DNA of 64,000 nt from Paenibacillus psychroresistens. GTDB taxonomy: Bacteria > Bacillota > Bacilli > Paenibacillales > NBRC-103111. Within the stretch, counting starts at the first letter, position 1; every line of letters starts with the position of its first letter. This document shows positions 34,086 to 43,081 of this stretch, piece after piece. The notes beneath the pieces are model-generated. The model was not told the origin of the DNA and ran no database searches. It worked only from the letters and a program-made list of their open reading frames with translations. The translations under genes and the position numbers were made by a program. Location: contig NZ_CP034235.1 of the NCBI RefSeq assembly GCF_009728935.1, forward strand, positions 1,898,001 to 1,962,000, in the 5' to 3' direction.

Positions 34086-35717
34086 GTGTCTAAAGATTCA
34101 CTGATTAAAGGGACAATTATTCTTGCAGTAGCGGCACTTGTTGCACGAGTTTTAGGAATCGTGCAGCGGGTGCCGTTGCAGCATATGCTTCATGATGATG
34201 GTATGGGGACTTTTGGAATTGCTTATAACATCTACAGTATTATGCTTATTGTTGCAACAGCGGGTATTCCATCTGCGATAAGCAAGCTTGTGTCTGAGCG
34301 GGTAGAGCTTGGACGAATGGAAGAAGCTAACCGCATCTATCGGGCAGCGATTTATTTTGCGATTATTGCTGGAGTGATTATGACTGCTGTCGTTTACTTT
34401 TCAGCTTCAAGCTATGCCGCTTTTGCCAAAGACGAGAATGCTGCTTTATCGATTCGTGCTCTGGCTCCAGCCTTGCTTTTCTTCCCGGTAATTGCCATGA
34501 TGCGAGGTTACTTTCAAGGAAGACGCTCGATGATGGCTAATGGGATATCGCAAATTGTGGAGCAAGTCGCTCGTTTGATAGCCGCTATTGGATTAACTTA
34601 TTTGCTGCTTTATCAATTGGATTGGGGTATAGTTTGGGCGGTAGCGGGGGCATCATTCGGCGGTGTAACGGGAAGCTTAGGTGCATTAGCTATTATGATA
34701 TATGCGTATATCAAGCTTCGCCGTTCGGATGTTAAGCTAGGATTAATCCAGAAGACTTCTAAAAACACTACAACCTTGCATAGCTATAAACAGATATACA
34801 AACAAATTTTTATGATATCCGTGCCTATTGTTTTGTACTCGATTTTAGTCCCGATGATTTACTTTATTGATAGTACCTTCTTTAAAAGAATGCTCGTAGA
34901 CCAAATGAGTTCATCTGCTGCACAGCATCTTCTAGGGGTGTTAACGGCTCGTGCACAGTCATTGGCGGGTATTCCAATTATTCTGGCTATTGCTTTAAGT
35001 CAATCAATCGTCCCGATTGTAGCTTCTGCTTTTGCCCGCAATGATATGGAGCAGGTTCGAGCACAAGCGACAAAAGCTTTACGTATTTCTGTGCTTTCCG
35101 GATTGCCGATTATTCTGTTTATCGTATTAGCAGCGCAGTCTTTGAATGAAATGCTATTCGTTGGAAATAACGGTACAGGTGTGATTGTTGCCTTAACCGC
35201 ATCGACCTTTTTTCAGATTCTAATGCAAACCTCTGGTGCGATATTAATGGGACTAGGGCGAATGCGAGTGCTCATTATTCATGTATCCATAGGGATTATT
35301 TGCAAAATAGCAGGTGTATTCTTACTAGCAGACTGGCTAGGAATTTACGGTTTTGTTGCATCTACAGGAATTTGCTTCGCAGTTATGACCTTTCTTAATC
35401 TCAGGGTGCTTCGAAAGCTGACAGGCTTAAGAATATTCACCTTGCGAAACTGGGAGGGATTGGCGCTTAGCTCAGCATTGATATGTTTAAGCGGGATTCT
35501 TTTGCAAAATTATGGAGTTCAGTATATCAATTGGTTTCCAACCAGAGTGAACCATTTTATCATCGCTGCCTTAATTGGGTTGGTCGTAATCGGATTATAC
35601 TTCCTGTTTCTTACCATAACTAGAGTTGTCACCAAAGATGATATCGCCGCATTTCCAGCGCCATTGCGCAAGCTGATTCGGCGTGTCGAAACTAGATTCG
35701 TTAGAAATGAACAATAG
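34086..35717 (+). CDS. MurJ/YtgP-like polysaccharide or lipid II flippase (MOP superfamily)
   Basis: A 543-residue protein with about fourteen transmembrane helices. The start GTIILAVAALVARVLGIVQRVPL and AGIPSAISKLVSE fit the SpoVB/YtgP branch of the MOP exporters. Bacillus YtgP is a MurJ lipid II flippase. It starts at GTG 34086 with a GGGAG-type site upstream. A second lipid II flippase family (Amj) is encoded at 54254. It may instead translocate another lipid-linked glycan, for example one from the cluster at the left of the window. Confidence 0.85.
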   Translation: MSKDSLIKGTIILAVAALVARVLGIVQRVPLQHMLHDDGMGTFGIAYNIYSIMLIVATAGIPSAISKLVSERVELGRMEEANRIYRAAIYFAIIAGVIMTAVVYFSASSYAAFAKDENAALSIRALAPALLFFPVIAMMRGYFQGRRSMMANGISQIVEQVARLIAAIGLTYLLLYQLDWGIVWAVAGASFGGVTGSLGALAIMIYAYIKLRRSDVKLGLIQKTSKNTTTLHSYKQIYKQIFMISVPIVLYSILVPMIYFIDSTFFKRMLVDQMSSSAAQHLLGVLTARAQSLAGIPIILAIALSQSIVPIVASAFARNDMEQVRAQATKALRISVLSGLPIILFIVLAAQSLNEMLFVGNNGTGVIVALTASTFFQILMQTSGAILMGLGRMRVLIIHVSIGIICKIAGVFLLADWLGIYGFVASTGICFAVMTFLNLRVLRKLTGLRIFTLRNWEGLALSSALICLSGILLQNYGVQYINWFPTRVNHFIIAALIGLVVIGLYFLFLTITRVVTKDDIAAFPAPLRKLIRRVETRFVRNEQ

Positions 35718-35789
35718 GTGCTATTTCAGTAGGAAGCAATCAGTGATATGATAAAAGATAGGTTATAAAATGAGAGAAGGAGAGATACG

Positions 35790-37280
35790 ATGAATAAGAG
35801 ATTGAAGCTTATAGTTAGCGGGTTACTGTGTCTTATGCTAGTTGTTCTAACAGGTTGTCAAGTTACGGGCTTGGATGTTACCAAGGTTCTAAACAATGCA
35901 TCGGGTATAAAAAGCTTCGAAGGTAGTGGTAATCTAAGCCTTGAATTTACGAATGAGGGAACGGCGAAGCCTATTAAATTAGGTGATGTAGAGCTTTCCA
36001 GCTTAGGGAAATTAAATTTGACGATTACAAGTATGAAGCAGTCTGAGCCTAATACTTTATCACTTACGGGTAATGTAGCCATTATGAATCATTCAATTCC
36101 TTTCTCCCTGCAGCTTAGTAAAGCACAGCTATCTATTCTAATAGATAACAATCCTAAGCCAATTGTATTTAAATTGGATGCTATGATTGGTCAATCGATC
36201 AATATTTCTGGATTTGATATTTCAGCTATATTTGGGGATCCCGATAAATTATTAACGTTGCTGTCACCATTTGTGATTAGCAAGCTTCCTGATCTTAAGA
36301 ACGTCAGCGTGAGTGCTGTTAACGAGAAGATCAATGAAGAAAGCTTGGATTTGCAGAAGGTTCATGCTGAGCTGAATAGTGCAGAAACGTTAGCTTTTGC
36401 AAAAAGCCTGTTGAACAATATGGTGGCTAACCCAGCCGAAGTAAAAATTCTCCTGACTAAAGTTTTAAAGGCTTTCTATAACATTCCAGATGTTAAAGAA
36501 GGCGAGATGGACATTTTTGGGGGGATCATAGATAGTGCTTCCCAAACGGTTGTTGACCTATTGAAGGAGACTGCAGCTGGCTTAGATACTGCGGCAAGCA
36601 CGGGTGGCGTTGCAGCTCTATTGAATGATAAAACATCGATAAAAACGGATGTATATCTAGATAGCTCAGCACAGATTCGTAAATTAGGTTTGGATGTAAA
36701 TCTAGGAGGGGCCATTAAAGTGGCAGGTAATTTTTCATTCTGGAAAGTTAATCAGCCTGTAACGGCTGATCCAGCTATGACGATACCAACCAATGCTTTC
36801 CAATGGGAAGGTACATCAATTATGGCTCATTTGTTGAAGTCGATGAATAGTGACTCGGATGCTTACAAGCTTCTATACTCGGATCTAAAAGTATTGAAGA
36901 AAGAAATTAAGCTAATCGTTCCACCTACAGGCAAAGGCGGTAAAGTGGAGATCGGCAGCTCTTTCATCAGCAAAGATGGTAGAACCATGGTTCCTGTTAG
37001 ATATATCGCAGAAACACTTGACTCCGAAGTGACATGGGATGCTGTGAAGAAGCAAGCCACTATAGTTGATATAATGACTGGCAAAACCATTATTATTACA
37101 TTAGGCAGCAAGAATGCAACAGTAGACGGAGCGGTAGTTCCAATGGATGATCCTGCTACAGCAGCAGTTCTAGTAAATGGCTCCACTTATGTTCCACTAG
37201 GCTTTATCTCTAAGGCATTAACTGGTGAAAAAGCTGGCTGGGACCAAGCTACAAAAACGGTTACAATCAGCAAGAAATAA
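35790..37280 (+). CDS. Lipoprotein with C-terminal copper amine oxidase N-terminal-like (stalk) domain
   Basis: A 496-residue exported lipoprotein. The signal peptide ends in the lipobox VLTGC (Cys 23). A long mixed domain follows, and the last ~110 residues are a copper-amine-oxidase N-terminal-like domain (GRTMVPVRYIAETLDSEVTW, TVDGAVVPMDD, STYVPLGFISKALTG), a non-catalytic wall or polymer-binding module common in Paenibacillus. ATG 35790 follows AGAAGGAGAG. It is a single gene ended by a strong terminator. The function is not established. Confidence 0.88.
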   Translation: MNKRLKLIVSGLLCLMLVVLTGCQVTGLDVTKVLNNASGIKSFEGSGNLSLEFTNEGTAKPIKLGDVELSSLGKLNLTITSMKQSEPNTLSLTGNVAIMNHSIPFSLQLSKAQLSILIDNNPKPIVFKLDAMIGQSINISGFDISAIFGDPDKLLTLLSPFVISKLPDLKNVSVSAVNEKINEESLDLQKVHAELNSAETLAFAKSLLNNMVANPAEVKILLTKVLKAFYNIPDVKEGEMDIFGGIIDSASQTVVDLLKETAAGLDTAASTGGVAALLNDKTSIKTDVYLDSSAQIRKLGLDVNLGGAIKVAGNFSFWKVNQPVTADPAMTIPTNAFQWEGTSIMAHLLKSMNSDSDAYKLLYSDLKVLKKEIKLIVPPTGKGGKVEIGSSFISKDGRTMVPVRYIAETLDSEVTWDAVKKQATIVDIMTGKTIIITLGSKNATVDGAVVPMDDPATAAVLVNGSTYVPLGFISKALTGEKAGWDQATKTVTISKK

Positions 37281-37293
37281 TAGCTTTATAAAT

Positions 37294-37333
37294 GAAGCCC
37301 CTTATGTCCGTTGATACGGATAAAGGGGCTTTT
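37294..37333. terminator. Bidirectional terminator
   Basis: AAGCCCCTTA-T-GTCCGT and ACGGAT-AAAGGGGCTT form a long stem with flanking A/T. It separates the lipoprotein gene from the convergent Arc gene. Confidence 0.85.
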
Positions 37334-37336
37334 AAT

Positions 37337-37519
37337 TTATTTCTCATCTATATCTGGCTTATTAGCTGCTGAATTCAGTCGGCCTGCACGTTTCGCGGCA
37401 TCGCGGAGCAGGAATTCGATGTGTCCATTTACGCTGCGAAACTCATCCGATGCCCAACGCTCCAACACTTCATAAATTTTGGGATCGATCCGCAGGGGAA
37501 AGCTTTTTTTCTCACTCAT
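37337..37519 (-). CDS. Arc-like ribbon-helix-helix protein
   Basis: A 60-residue protein with the Arc/MetJ fold pattern: a beta strand SFPLRIDPKIYEVLERWA followed by helices (SVNGHIEFLLRDAAKR). It starts five bases after the SPFH gene and is clearly cotranscribed. Arc proteins paired with SPFH proteins occur repeatedly in Bacillales. A DNA-binding role is inferred from the fold; an effect on the SPFH gene itself is possible. Confidence 0.85.
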   Translation of the reverse strand: MSEKKSFPLRIDPKIYEVLERWASDEFRSVNGHIEFLLRDAAKRAGRLNSAANKPDIDEK

Positions 37520-37524
37520 CCGCT

Positions 37525-38367
37525 TTAATAAATCGATCCCGTATTAATTACAGGGTGGGCGGATCGGTCGGAGACGATCGCAACCATCAAGTTATTGATC
37601 ATAGCGGCTTTGCGTTCATTGTCTAATTCTATGCCGCCTTCTTCTTTTAACTGGGCAAGCGCCATTTGCACCATACTAACCGCACCTTTAACCAGTAAGG
37701 TTCTTGCTGAGATTACAGCAGAAGCTTGTTGCCTTTGCAACATAGCGCCAGCAATTTCTGGTGAATAAGCAAGATGAGTCAAACGTGCTTCTATAACAGC
37801 TACACCTGCCGCAGATAAACGTTCCTGTAATTCTCGCGTGAGCTCAGCGGCAACTTCATCCGTATTAGCACGAAGTGAGAAGCCATCTTCATTCAAATTG
37901 TCATAAGGATATTGATTAGCTACATGACGCAAAGCCGTTTCACTTTGGATTTCAACAAATTTATAATAATTATCAACATCAAATGAAGCCTTCGCTGTAT
38001 CCACCACTTTAAACACAATTACCGCCGCAATTTCAATTGGATTGCCAGAGATATCATTTACTTTCAGCTGTGCGCTGTTAAAGTTCCGTACCCGTAATGT
38101 GATTTTTTTGCGAAGTGAAAAAGGGATAGCTATCCAAAAGCCGCTTTCTCTAATAGTGCCAGCATACTTGCCAAAATAAGTGACAATGTATGCGTTGTTC
38201 GGCTGAACAATCGTTAAGCCAGTAACTAATACAAAAGCAAAAAGCAGTAAAATGCCTCCAATGATAAATTGTTCTTGAATCATCCAATAAAGCCCTAAAC
38301 CACCAGTGACAATAATTGTTAAAATCCCTAAAAACCCGTTCATTGCCCAAGCCTTAGTTTCATTCAT
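37525..38367 (-). CDS. SPFH/Band 7 domain membrane protein
   Basis: A 280-residue protein with two N-terminal membrane helices (about 10-28 and 32-52). An SPFH domain (NNAYIVTYFGKYAGTIRESG, AQLKVNDISGNPIEIAAVIV) follows, with an alpha-helical C-terminus. SPFH proteins oligomerise and organise membrane microdomains. ATG 38367 follows AGGGGA. It heads a two-gene operon with the Arc-like gene. A partner membrane protein or protease is not encoded next to it, so its client is unknown. Confidence 0.9.
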   Translation of the reverse strand: MNETKAWAMNGFLGILTIIVTGGLGLYWMIQEQFIIGGILLLFAFVLVTGLTIVQPNNAYIVTYFGKYAGTIRESGFWIAIPFSLRKKITLRVRNFNSAQLKVNDISGNPIEIAAVIVFKVVDTAKASFDVDNYYKFVEIQSETALRHVANQYPYDNLNEDGFSLRANTDEVAAELTRELQERLSAAGVAVIEARLTHLAYSPEIAGAMLQRQQASAVISARTLLVKGAVSMVQMALAQLKEEGGIELDNERKAAMINNLMVAIVSDRSAHPVINTGSIY

Positions 38368-38517
38368 AGTGAGCTTTCCCCTAGATATTATTTTGATACT
38401 ATTATGATATTATTATTTGAAATAAATGTAAATTAAAAACGCAAAAACATTAGTTGTCTTTGCGCTTGAATTGCTGCCGCTGCTTGAAAAAGCTTGGAAT
38501 TCCTCTATAAAGTGAGC

Positions 38518-39411
38518 TTATTGCTCAGAGGCCATTTTCTGTTTTCGGTAGATAGTAGGGACTATGCCTTTTTGATCGCGAAATAGCTTGGAAAAGGTTT
38601 TATAGGATCCGTATCCAACTTCGTATGCAATTTCAGACACGCTCATTTCAGTCGAAATAAGCAGGCTGCAAGCATGACGAATCCGCAGATCATTCAGATA
38701 CTGGACGAAGGTTTGGCCTGTAGTTTCTTTAATGCATTCGCTGATGCGTGACATGCTCAAGGCGAAAATACGCGACAAATCTGCTAACATTAAGGGTTCT
38801 TGATAGCTGCGTTGGATATGATGGATAATCGGCCATCGCGGATTTTTCCTAATCTTAGCTGGCGGGGTATCCCGTTCATGGGTGTCTATTTGTGAGATTT
38901 GCTGCTCCAATCGACGAAAGCGATCAAACCTAATCAAGATTTCAGTCAGCTTGGCTTTCAAAAGCGAGGATTTTTTCGGCTCATTTGCTTTATATTCGAG
39001 GATAGTCTCCTCCATTAGCAGCTTAATTCGTTGGTGATCCTCATCTCCTAGCTGTACAAAAGCAGAAAGCTCATCCGAATCGGTTAGAAGCTCTTCCATT
39101 TCAAGCTTAGAGCCTGTCTCCATAAGGAGATCCATGCTAAACATGCAATTATACAAGACCAAGCTCTCACCTGGATCAGTAAATAACTCATGAATTTGGT
39201 AGGGCAGAAGGAAGGTAAATGTACCCGGACGCATCGGATGATGAATTCCGTTTATGGCTTCTGAACCATATCCTGAAATGACATAAGAGAACTCCAGATA
39301 ATCATGGCGATGAGCGGGATATCCGTTGTCTATTTGATTTAAACTGAGGTGGAAGGGAAACATGGAATGCATATTAGGGTAATCTTTTAAATACATCGGA
39401 AAATAAGTCAT
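38518..39411 (-). CDS. AraC family transcriptional regulator
   Basis: A 297-residue regulator. The N-terminal cupin domain (HRHDYLEFSYVISGYGSEAI) senses a ligand. The C-terminal double helix-turn-helix (LMLADLSRIFALSMSRISEC, SVSEIAYEVGYGSYKTFSKL FRD region) binds DNA. I placed the start at ATG 39411, six bases after AAGGAG; upstream in-frame codons would overlap the divergent gene. It is divergent from the oxidoreductase-isomerase pair and most likely controls it in response to a sugar. Confidence 0.9.
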   Translation of the reverse strand: MTYFPMYLKDYPNMHSMFPFHLSLNQIDNGYPAHRHDYLEFSYVISGYGSEAINGIHHPMRPGTFTFLLPYQIHELFTDPGESLVLYNCMFSMDLLMETGSKLEMEELLTDSDELSAFVQLGDEDHQRIKLLMEETILEYKANEPKKSSLLKAKLTEILIRFDRFRRLEQQISQIDTHERDTPPAKIRKNPRWPIIHHIQRSYQEPLMLADLSRIFALSMSRISECIKETTGQTFVQYLNDLRIRHACSLLISTEMSVSEIAYEVGYGSYKTFSKLFRDQKGIVPTIYRKQKMASEQ

Positions 39412-39528
39412 CTTAAGCTCCTTGGGCGAAATATGGAGACAATCTCCGAAACATGAGGTGTGAGTTTCTTCTGCCTTTATTCTAACATGAAAATGATAGA
39501 TATGGATTGTAAAAAAGGAGATCATGAG

Positions 39529-40605
39529 ATGAGTCAGTTGAAGAAGCTTCGGATTGGCATTATTGGCTTAGGAAATATCGGTGGGGTTCATATTCGTGAA
39601 TTTCAGCAGCTGTCGGAAGAATGTGAAATTGTAGCCGTTACGGATATTAACTTGCCTTTTGCCGAGGCGAGAGCTAAGGAATTTGGCATACCGCTAGTCC
39701 TCGATTCAAATGATAAGCTGATTAACCATCCTGATGTGGATGTGGTCATTGTTGGCGTTCCCAATCAATTTCATGCACCACTTGCCGTTCAAGCGTTAAC
39801 AGCGGGTAAACATGTGCTTTTGGAAAAACCAATGGGGATAAATGTAAGCGCTGCGCGTGAGATTGTTGAAGCAAGCCAAAAGTCAGGAAAGACACTAATG
39901 GTCGCACATCAAATGCGGTGGGACTCGATACCTCTACAAATAAAAGAGCAAGTGGAGCATGGTGAGTTAGGCAAGATTTATACAGCTAAAGCAGGCTGGT
40001 ATCGTCGAAAAGGTATTCCCGGCTGGGGAACATGGTTTACGCAAATGGACCAATCCGGTGGTGGACCCTTAATCGATATAGGTGTCCATTTGTTGGATTT
40101 GGCATTATACTTAATGGGCAACCCTAAACCAGTTGCTGTATCAGGCGCTACTTATGCTGAGTTTGGTCCTAAACGCAAAGGGATTGGCAGCTGGGGAACT
40201 CCAGATTGGAACGGGACGTATGACGTGGAGGACTTGGCAACGGCTTTGATCCGAATGGAAGATGGCAGTACGTTAACCTTGGAAGTGAGCTGGGCAGTTC
40301 ATATGGACACAGATAGCGTTCCTTTCATTCATTTAATGGGAACAGAAGGCGGAGCCAGCTATCGCGGTGATAATGGAAAGCTGCTGACGGAGAAATTTGA
40401 TCGGCCCATGGAGACATTATTAAGTACACCTGATAATGATGAAGGTGCACGTCAACGTTTAAGCCGCTATTTTCTTGAATGCGTTCGAGAAGGAAAGCAG
40501 CCGATTAGTTCAGCCTATACAGGTTTTACAAGCAATTTAATTTTGGATGCGATTTATGAATCATCTCGAACAGGACAAGAAGTTAAGTTAAAATGGGAAG
40601 TTTAG
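39529..40605 (+). CDS. Gfo/Idh/MocA family oxidoreductase
   Basis: A 358-residue NAD(P)-dependent sugar or inositol dehydrogenase. The Rossmann motif is GIIGLGNIGGVH, with the catalytic-lysine block LLEKPMGINVSAA and a later GGGPLIDIGVHLLDLALYL. ATG 39529 follows AAAGGAG; the earlier in-frame codon at 39460 is not needed. It is followed by a sugar-phosphate isomerase-like gene, and both face an AraC regulator. Together they look like a short catabolic pathway for a polyol or sugar acid. The substrate is unknown. Confidence 0.9.
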   Translation: MSQLKKLRIGIIGLGNIGGVHIREFQQLSEECEIVAVTDINLPFAEARAKEFGIPLVLDSNDKLINHPDVDVVIVGVPNQFHAPLAVQALTAGKHVLLEKPMGINVSAAREIVEASQKSGKTLMVAHQMRWDSIPLQIKEQVEHGELGKIYTAKAGWYRRKGIPGWGTWFTQMDQSGGGPLIDIGVHLLDLALYLMGNPKPVAVSGATYAEFGPKRKGIGSWGTPDWNGTYDVEDLATALIRMEDGSTLTLEVSWAVHMDTDSVPFIHLMGTEGGASYRGDNGKLLTEKFDRPMETLLSTPDNDEGARQRLSRYFLECVREGKQPISSAYTGFTSNLILDAIYESSRTGQEVKLKWEV

Positions 40606-40654
40606 AAACCCTAATGAATTAGGGATAGGATAAAAAAATAAGGAGGCTGTTGAT

Positions 40655-41494
40655 ATGCTTAAAGGACTTTCGCGCGCGGGTCTCGGGGAGATTGGCAATG
40701 ATGAACAATTCATTGAATTAGCATCGAAATATGGCTTTCAAACGGTAGACGTTGATGCTAAAGGGGTTATCGCTCATTTTGGCGGAGCTGCACAAGCGTT
40801 GGAGTTTCTACAACAAAAAGAAGTCACGATTGGCTCTATTGGTTTATCAGTTGATTGGCGTTCTACGGACGAGCTCTTTCTTGCCGGGTTATCTGGATTG
40901 GTTGTAGATGCAGAGGCTGCAGTTGCCCTAGGCTGTACAAGATGCTGCACCTATGTGCTTCCTTCGGTGGATATGAATGCAGCCCATTTCATGGTGCTTG
41001 CTACAAAAAGATTGCGTTTATGCGCACAAATTTTAGGAGCTTTTGGCATCCGCTTAGGCTTGGAATTTGTTGGCCCGCATCATCTACGTACACAATGGAA
41101 AAATCCTTTTATCTGGTCTATGGAGGATACTTTAGATTGGATAGATGCCATTGGCGAGCCGAATGTTGGCTTGCTGTTTGATTCTTATCACTGGTATACC
41201 AATGGATCCAACGTTGCGGATATTGAAAAGCTGCGAGCGGACCAAATCGTTCATGTGCACATCAATGACGCACCAGATGTGCCAATCGCGGAAGTAATGG
41301 ATGGTGAAAGACTCTTTACAGGTGAAGGTGTGATAGATCTGGCTGGCTTCCTTCGTGGATTGCATGCAATTAACTATCTAGGCCCAGTAGCTCAAGAGAT
41401 CTTAGCTCCAGCAGCTACAGATTCACCTGAAGAATTAGTTGCCAGATCGCAAGCGGGGTTTACAAAGGTATTCAAAGCGGCTGGATTGGAATAA
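40655..41494 (+). CDS. Sugar phosphate isomerase/epimerase family protein (IolE-like TIM barrel)
   Basis: A 279-residue TIM-barrel protein of the xylose-isomerase-like/AP-endonuclease-2 group. Metal-ligand segments are visible: LGLEFVGPHH, NVGLLFDSYHWY, IVHVHINDAPDV and a final E in LGPVAQEIL. Such enzymes isomerise, epimerise or dehydrate sugars and inosose. It lies 49 bases after the Gfo/Idh/MocA gene with its own AAGGAGG. It is probably the second step of the same pathway. The specific reaction is not readable. Confidence 0.88.
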   Translation: MLKGLSRAGLGEIGNDEQFIELASKYGFQTVDVDAKGVIAHFGGAAQALEFLQQKEVTIGSIGLSVDWRSTDELFLAGLSGLVVDAEAAVALGCTRCCTYVLPSVDMNAAHFMVLATKRLRLCAQILGAFGIRLGLEFVGPHHLRTQWKNPFIWSMEDTLDWIDAIGEPNVGLLFDSYHWYTNGSNVADIEKLRADQIVHVHINDAPDVPIAEVMDGERLFTGEGVIDLAGFLRGLHAINYLGPVAQEILAPAATDSPEELVARSQAGFTKVFKAAGLE

Positions 41495-41546
41495 AATTGG
41501 AAGTGCGTTTGTTAGAAAATGATTTATCCATCGGTAACGTTCCTTT

Positions 41547-41573
41547 TTGAAATCTAACTTTTTGTGGTATAAT
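41547..41573 (+). promoter_or_regulatory. SigA-type promoter of the thioredoxin-like gene
   Basis: TTGAAA (41547-41552) and TATAAT (41568-41573) are separated by 15 bases, 37 bases before the start codon. Confidence 0.65.
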
Positions 41574-41610
41574 CACCTGAAGGTTTATGTAAATCAAGGA
41601 GGTCAATCTG

Positions 41611-41955
41611 ATGGAGAAAATCAGTTCAGAAGATAAGTTTAAGGCGCAAATAGCTGATAAAAAGACAACTGTCGCTGTGTTTAAAGCAGATTGGTGCAAG
41701 GATTGTCATTACATTGAGCCCTTCATGCCAGATTTAGAAATTAAATATGCGGATCAGCTTACATTTGTACATATTGATCGCGATGAGCTGCCTGATTTGT
41801 GCTCCGAGTATAATATCCTGGGAATTCCAAGCTTTATTGTTTTTCGCGAGGGACAGGAATTGACAAGGTTCGTAAGTAAGCTGCGCAAGACACGTGAGGA
41901 AATTGAGCAATTTTTGGATCGCTCTTTGGAAGTGGCAGAAGCTTTGAAATCTTAA
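41611..41955 (+). CDS. Thioredoxin-like protein with WCKDC active site
   Basis: A 114-residue cytosolic thioredoxin-fold protein. The redox motif is DWCKDC (C29 and C32) instead of WCGPC, and the cis-Pro loop is LGIPSFIVF. The length is normal for the fold. The altered dipeptide should shift the redox potential, and the partner is unknown. ATG 41611 follows AAGGAGG. It stands alone with its own promoter and terminator. Confidence 0.88.
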   Translation: MEKISSEDKFKAQIADKKTTVAVFKADWCKDCHYIEPFMPDLEIKYADQLTFVHIDRDELPDLCSEYNILGIPSFIVFREGQELTRFVSKLRKTREEIEQFLDRSLEVAEALKS

Positions 41956-41967
41956 TCAGTCAGCTGT

Positions 41968-42008
41968 GAAACCGATTCGTTTCTGTGAAGAGACGTGTCG
42001 GTTTTTGT
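41968..42008 (+). terminator. Rho-independent terminator
   Basis: AAACCGA and TCGGTTT enclose an inner CGTTTC/GAGACG stem, followed by TTTTTG. Confidence 0.7.
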
Positions 42009-42147
42009 GTTTTGTCACAATTACGAATGGATTTGAGCGATGTTTATCGCTATAATTGTACTGTACTGTAATCGGGCTGCTTATTAGCCATTATCGGTAT
42101 TGTTACTTCGTTCACTAACATTTGTTTTCTACAGAGTAGGGGTTTTT

Positions 42148-43059
42148 ATGCGCAGCTTATTGAATCGACTTGCATGGATTACATCAATTGGAATGTTTCT
42201 CGTTCTAATTATGGGTACTTTAGTTACTAAAACAGGATCAAGTGCCGGTTGCGGCAAAGATTGGCCATTATGCAACGGCAAGTTTATCCCCGATTATACC
42301 CTTTCATCATTGATTGAATATAGCCATCGGTTTGTTACAGGTATTGAAGGATTTCTGGTACTGGGTGTATTTATTCTTGTTATCTTAAAATTTAAACAGC
42401 GAGATGCGATTATTTATGCTTCTTCAGCCTTGTTTTTTACCATTGTACAAGCTGTATTAGGTGCATTAGCTGTACAGTGGCCCCAGTCAGCGCCTGTATT
42501 AGCGCTGCATTTCGGGTTCTCTTTGCTTGCCTTTGTGAGTACTTTGCTGCTTGCTCTTGTCTTGCAGGATGCAAAGCTCATAGCGGGAAATAAGCGAGCA
42601 GCTTCAACTCCAAAAACTATAACCGCTGGATTTCGACGATTGGTATGGTTTACTTGGGTTTATTGTTATGTGGTTGTTTATGTAGGTGCCTTTGTAAGGC
42701 ATACGAATTCATCGGGAGGCTGTGTTGGTTGGCCTTTATGTAATGGTGAGCTGGTTCCCGAAATAACAGGAGCTCAAGGTATTGTTTTCGTTCATCGTCT
42801 AGCCGCATTGGCTTTATTCGGACTGATTGCCATGATCGCATATTCTGCTAAGGGTAATAAACAAGGGGAACGTAATCATTTTGTTACCCAATGGAGCTTT
42901 TACTTGGTGTCGATGCAGGTGCTAAGCGGAGCATTCGTCACGTTTGCGCTTGGAACTGGTTGGTATTTAACAGCGGGGATGATTCATGCTTTAATTATTG
43001 CTTGTTTGTTCGGGGCTTTGAGTTACTTAGGTGTGCTAGTGCGCTCTAAGTCTAATTGA
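42148..43059 (+). CDS. ctaA: Heme A synthase (CtaA)
   Basis: A 303-residue protein with eight membrane helices that oxidises heme O to heme A for cytochrome aa3. Both halves carry the extracellular cysteine-pair motif (GCGKDWPLCNG and GGCVGWPLCNG) and heme-ligand histidines (EYSHRFVTG, ALHFGFSL, VHRLAALALF, GMIHALIIA). The ATG at 42148 follows GTAGGGG; a start at 42100 would add non-conserved residues. ctaB and oxidase genes are not in the window. HemQ, also here, supplies protoheme upstream in the pathway. Confidence 0.94.
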   Translation: MRSLLNRLAWITSIGMFLVLIMGTLVTKTGSSAGCGKDWPLCNGKFIPDYTLSSLIEYSHRFVTGIEGFLVLGVFILVILKFKQRDAIIYASSALFFTIVQAVLGALAVQWPQSAPVLALHFGFSLLAFVSTLLLALVLQDAKLIAGNKRAASTPKTITAGFRRLVWFTWVYCYVVVYVGAFVRHTNSSGGCVGWPLCNGELVPEITGAQGIVFVHRLAALALFGLIAMIAYSAKGNKQGERNHFVTQWSFYLVSMQVLSGAFVTFALGTGWYLTAGMIHALIIACLFGALSYLGVLVRSKSN

Positions 43060-43081
43060 TGGAAGGCAGAAGGTAGTCCTC

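Noticed and set aside
39412..39525. Longer start for the AraC regulator
   Set aside because: It would overlap the divergent oxidoreductase leader, while ATG 39411 has a well-spaced AAGGAG.
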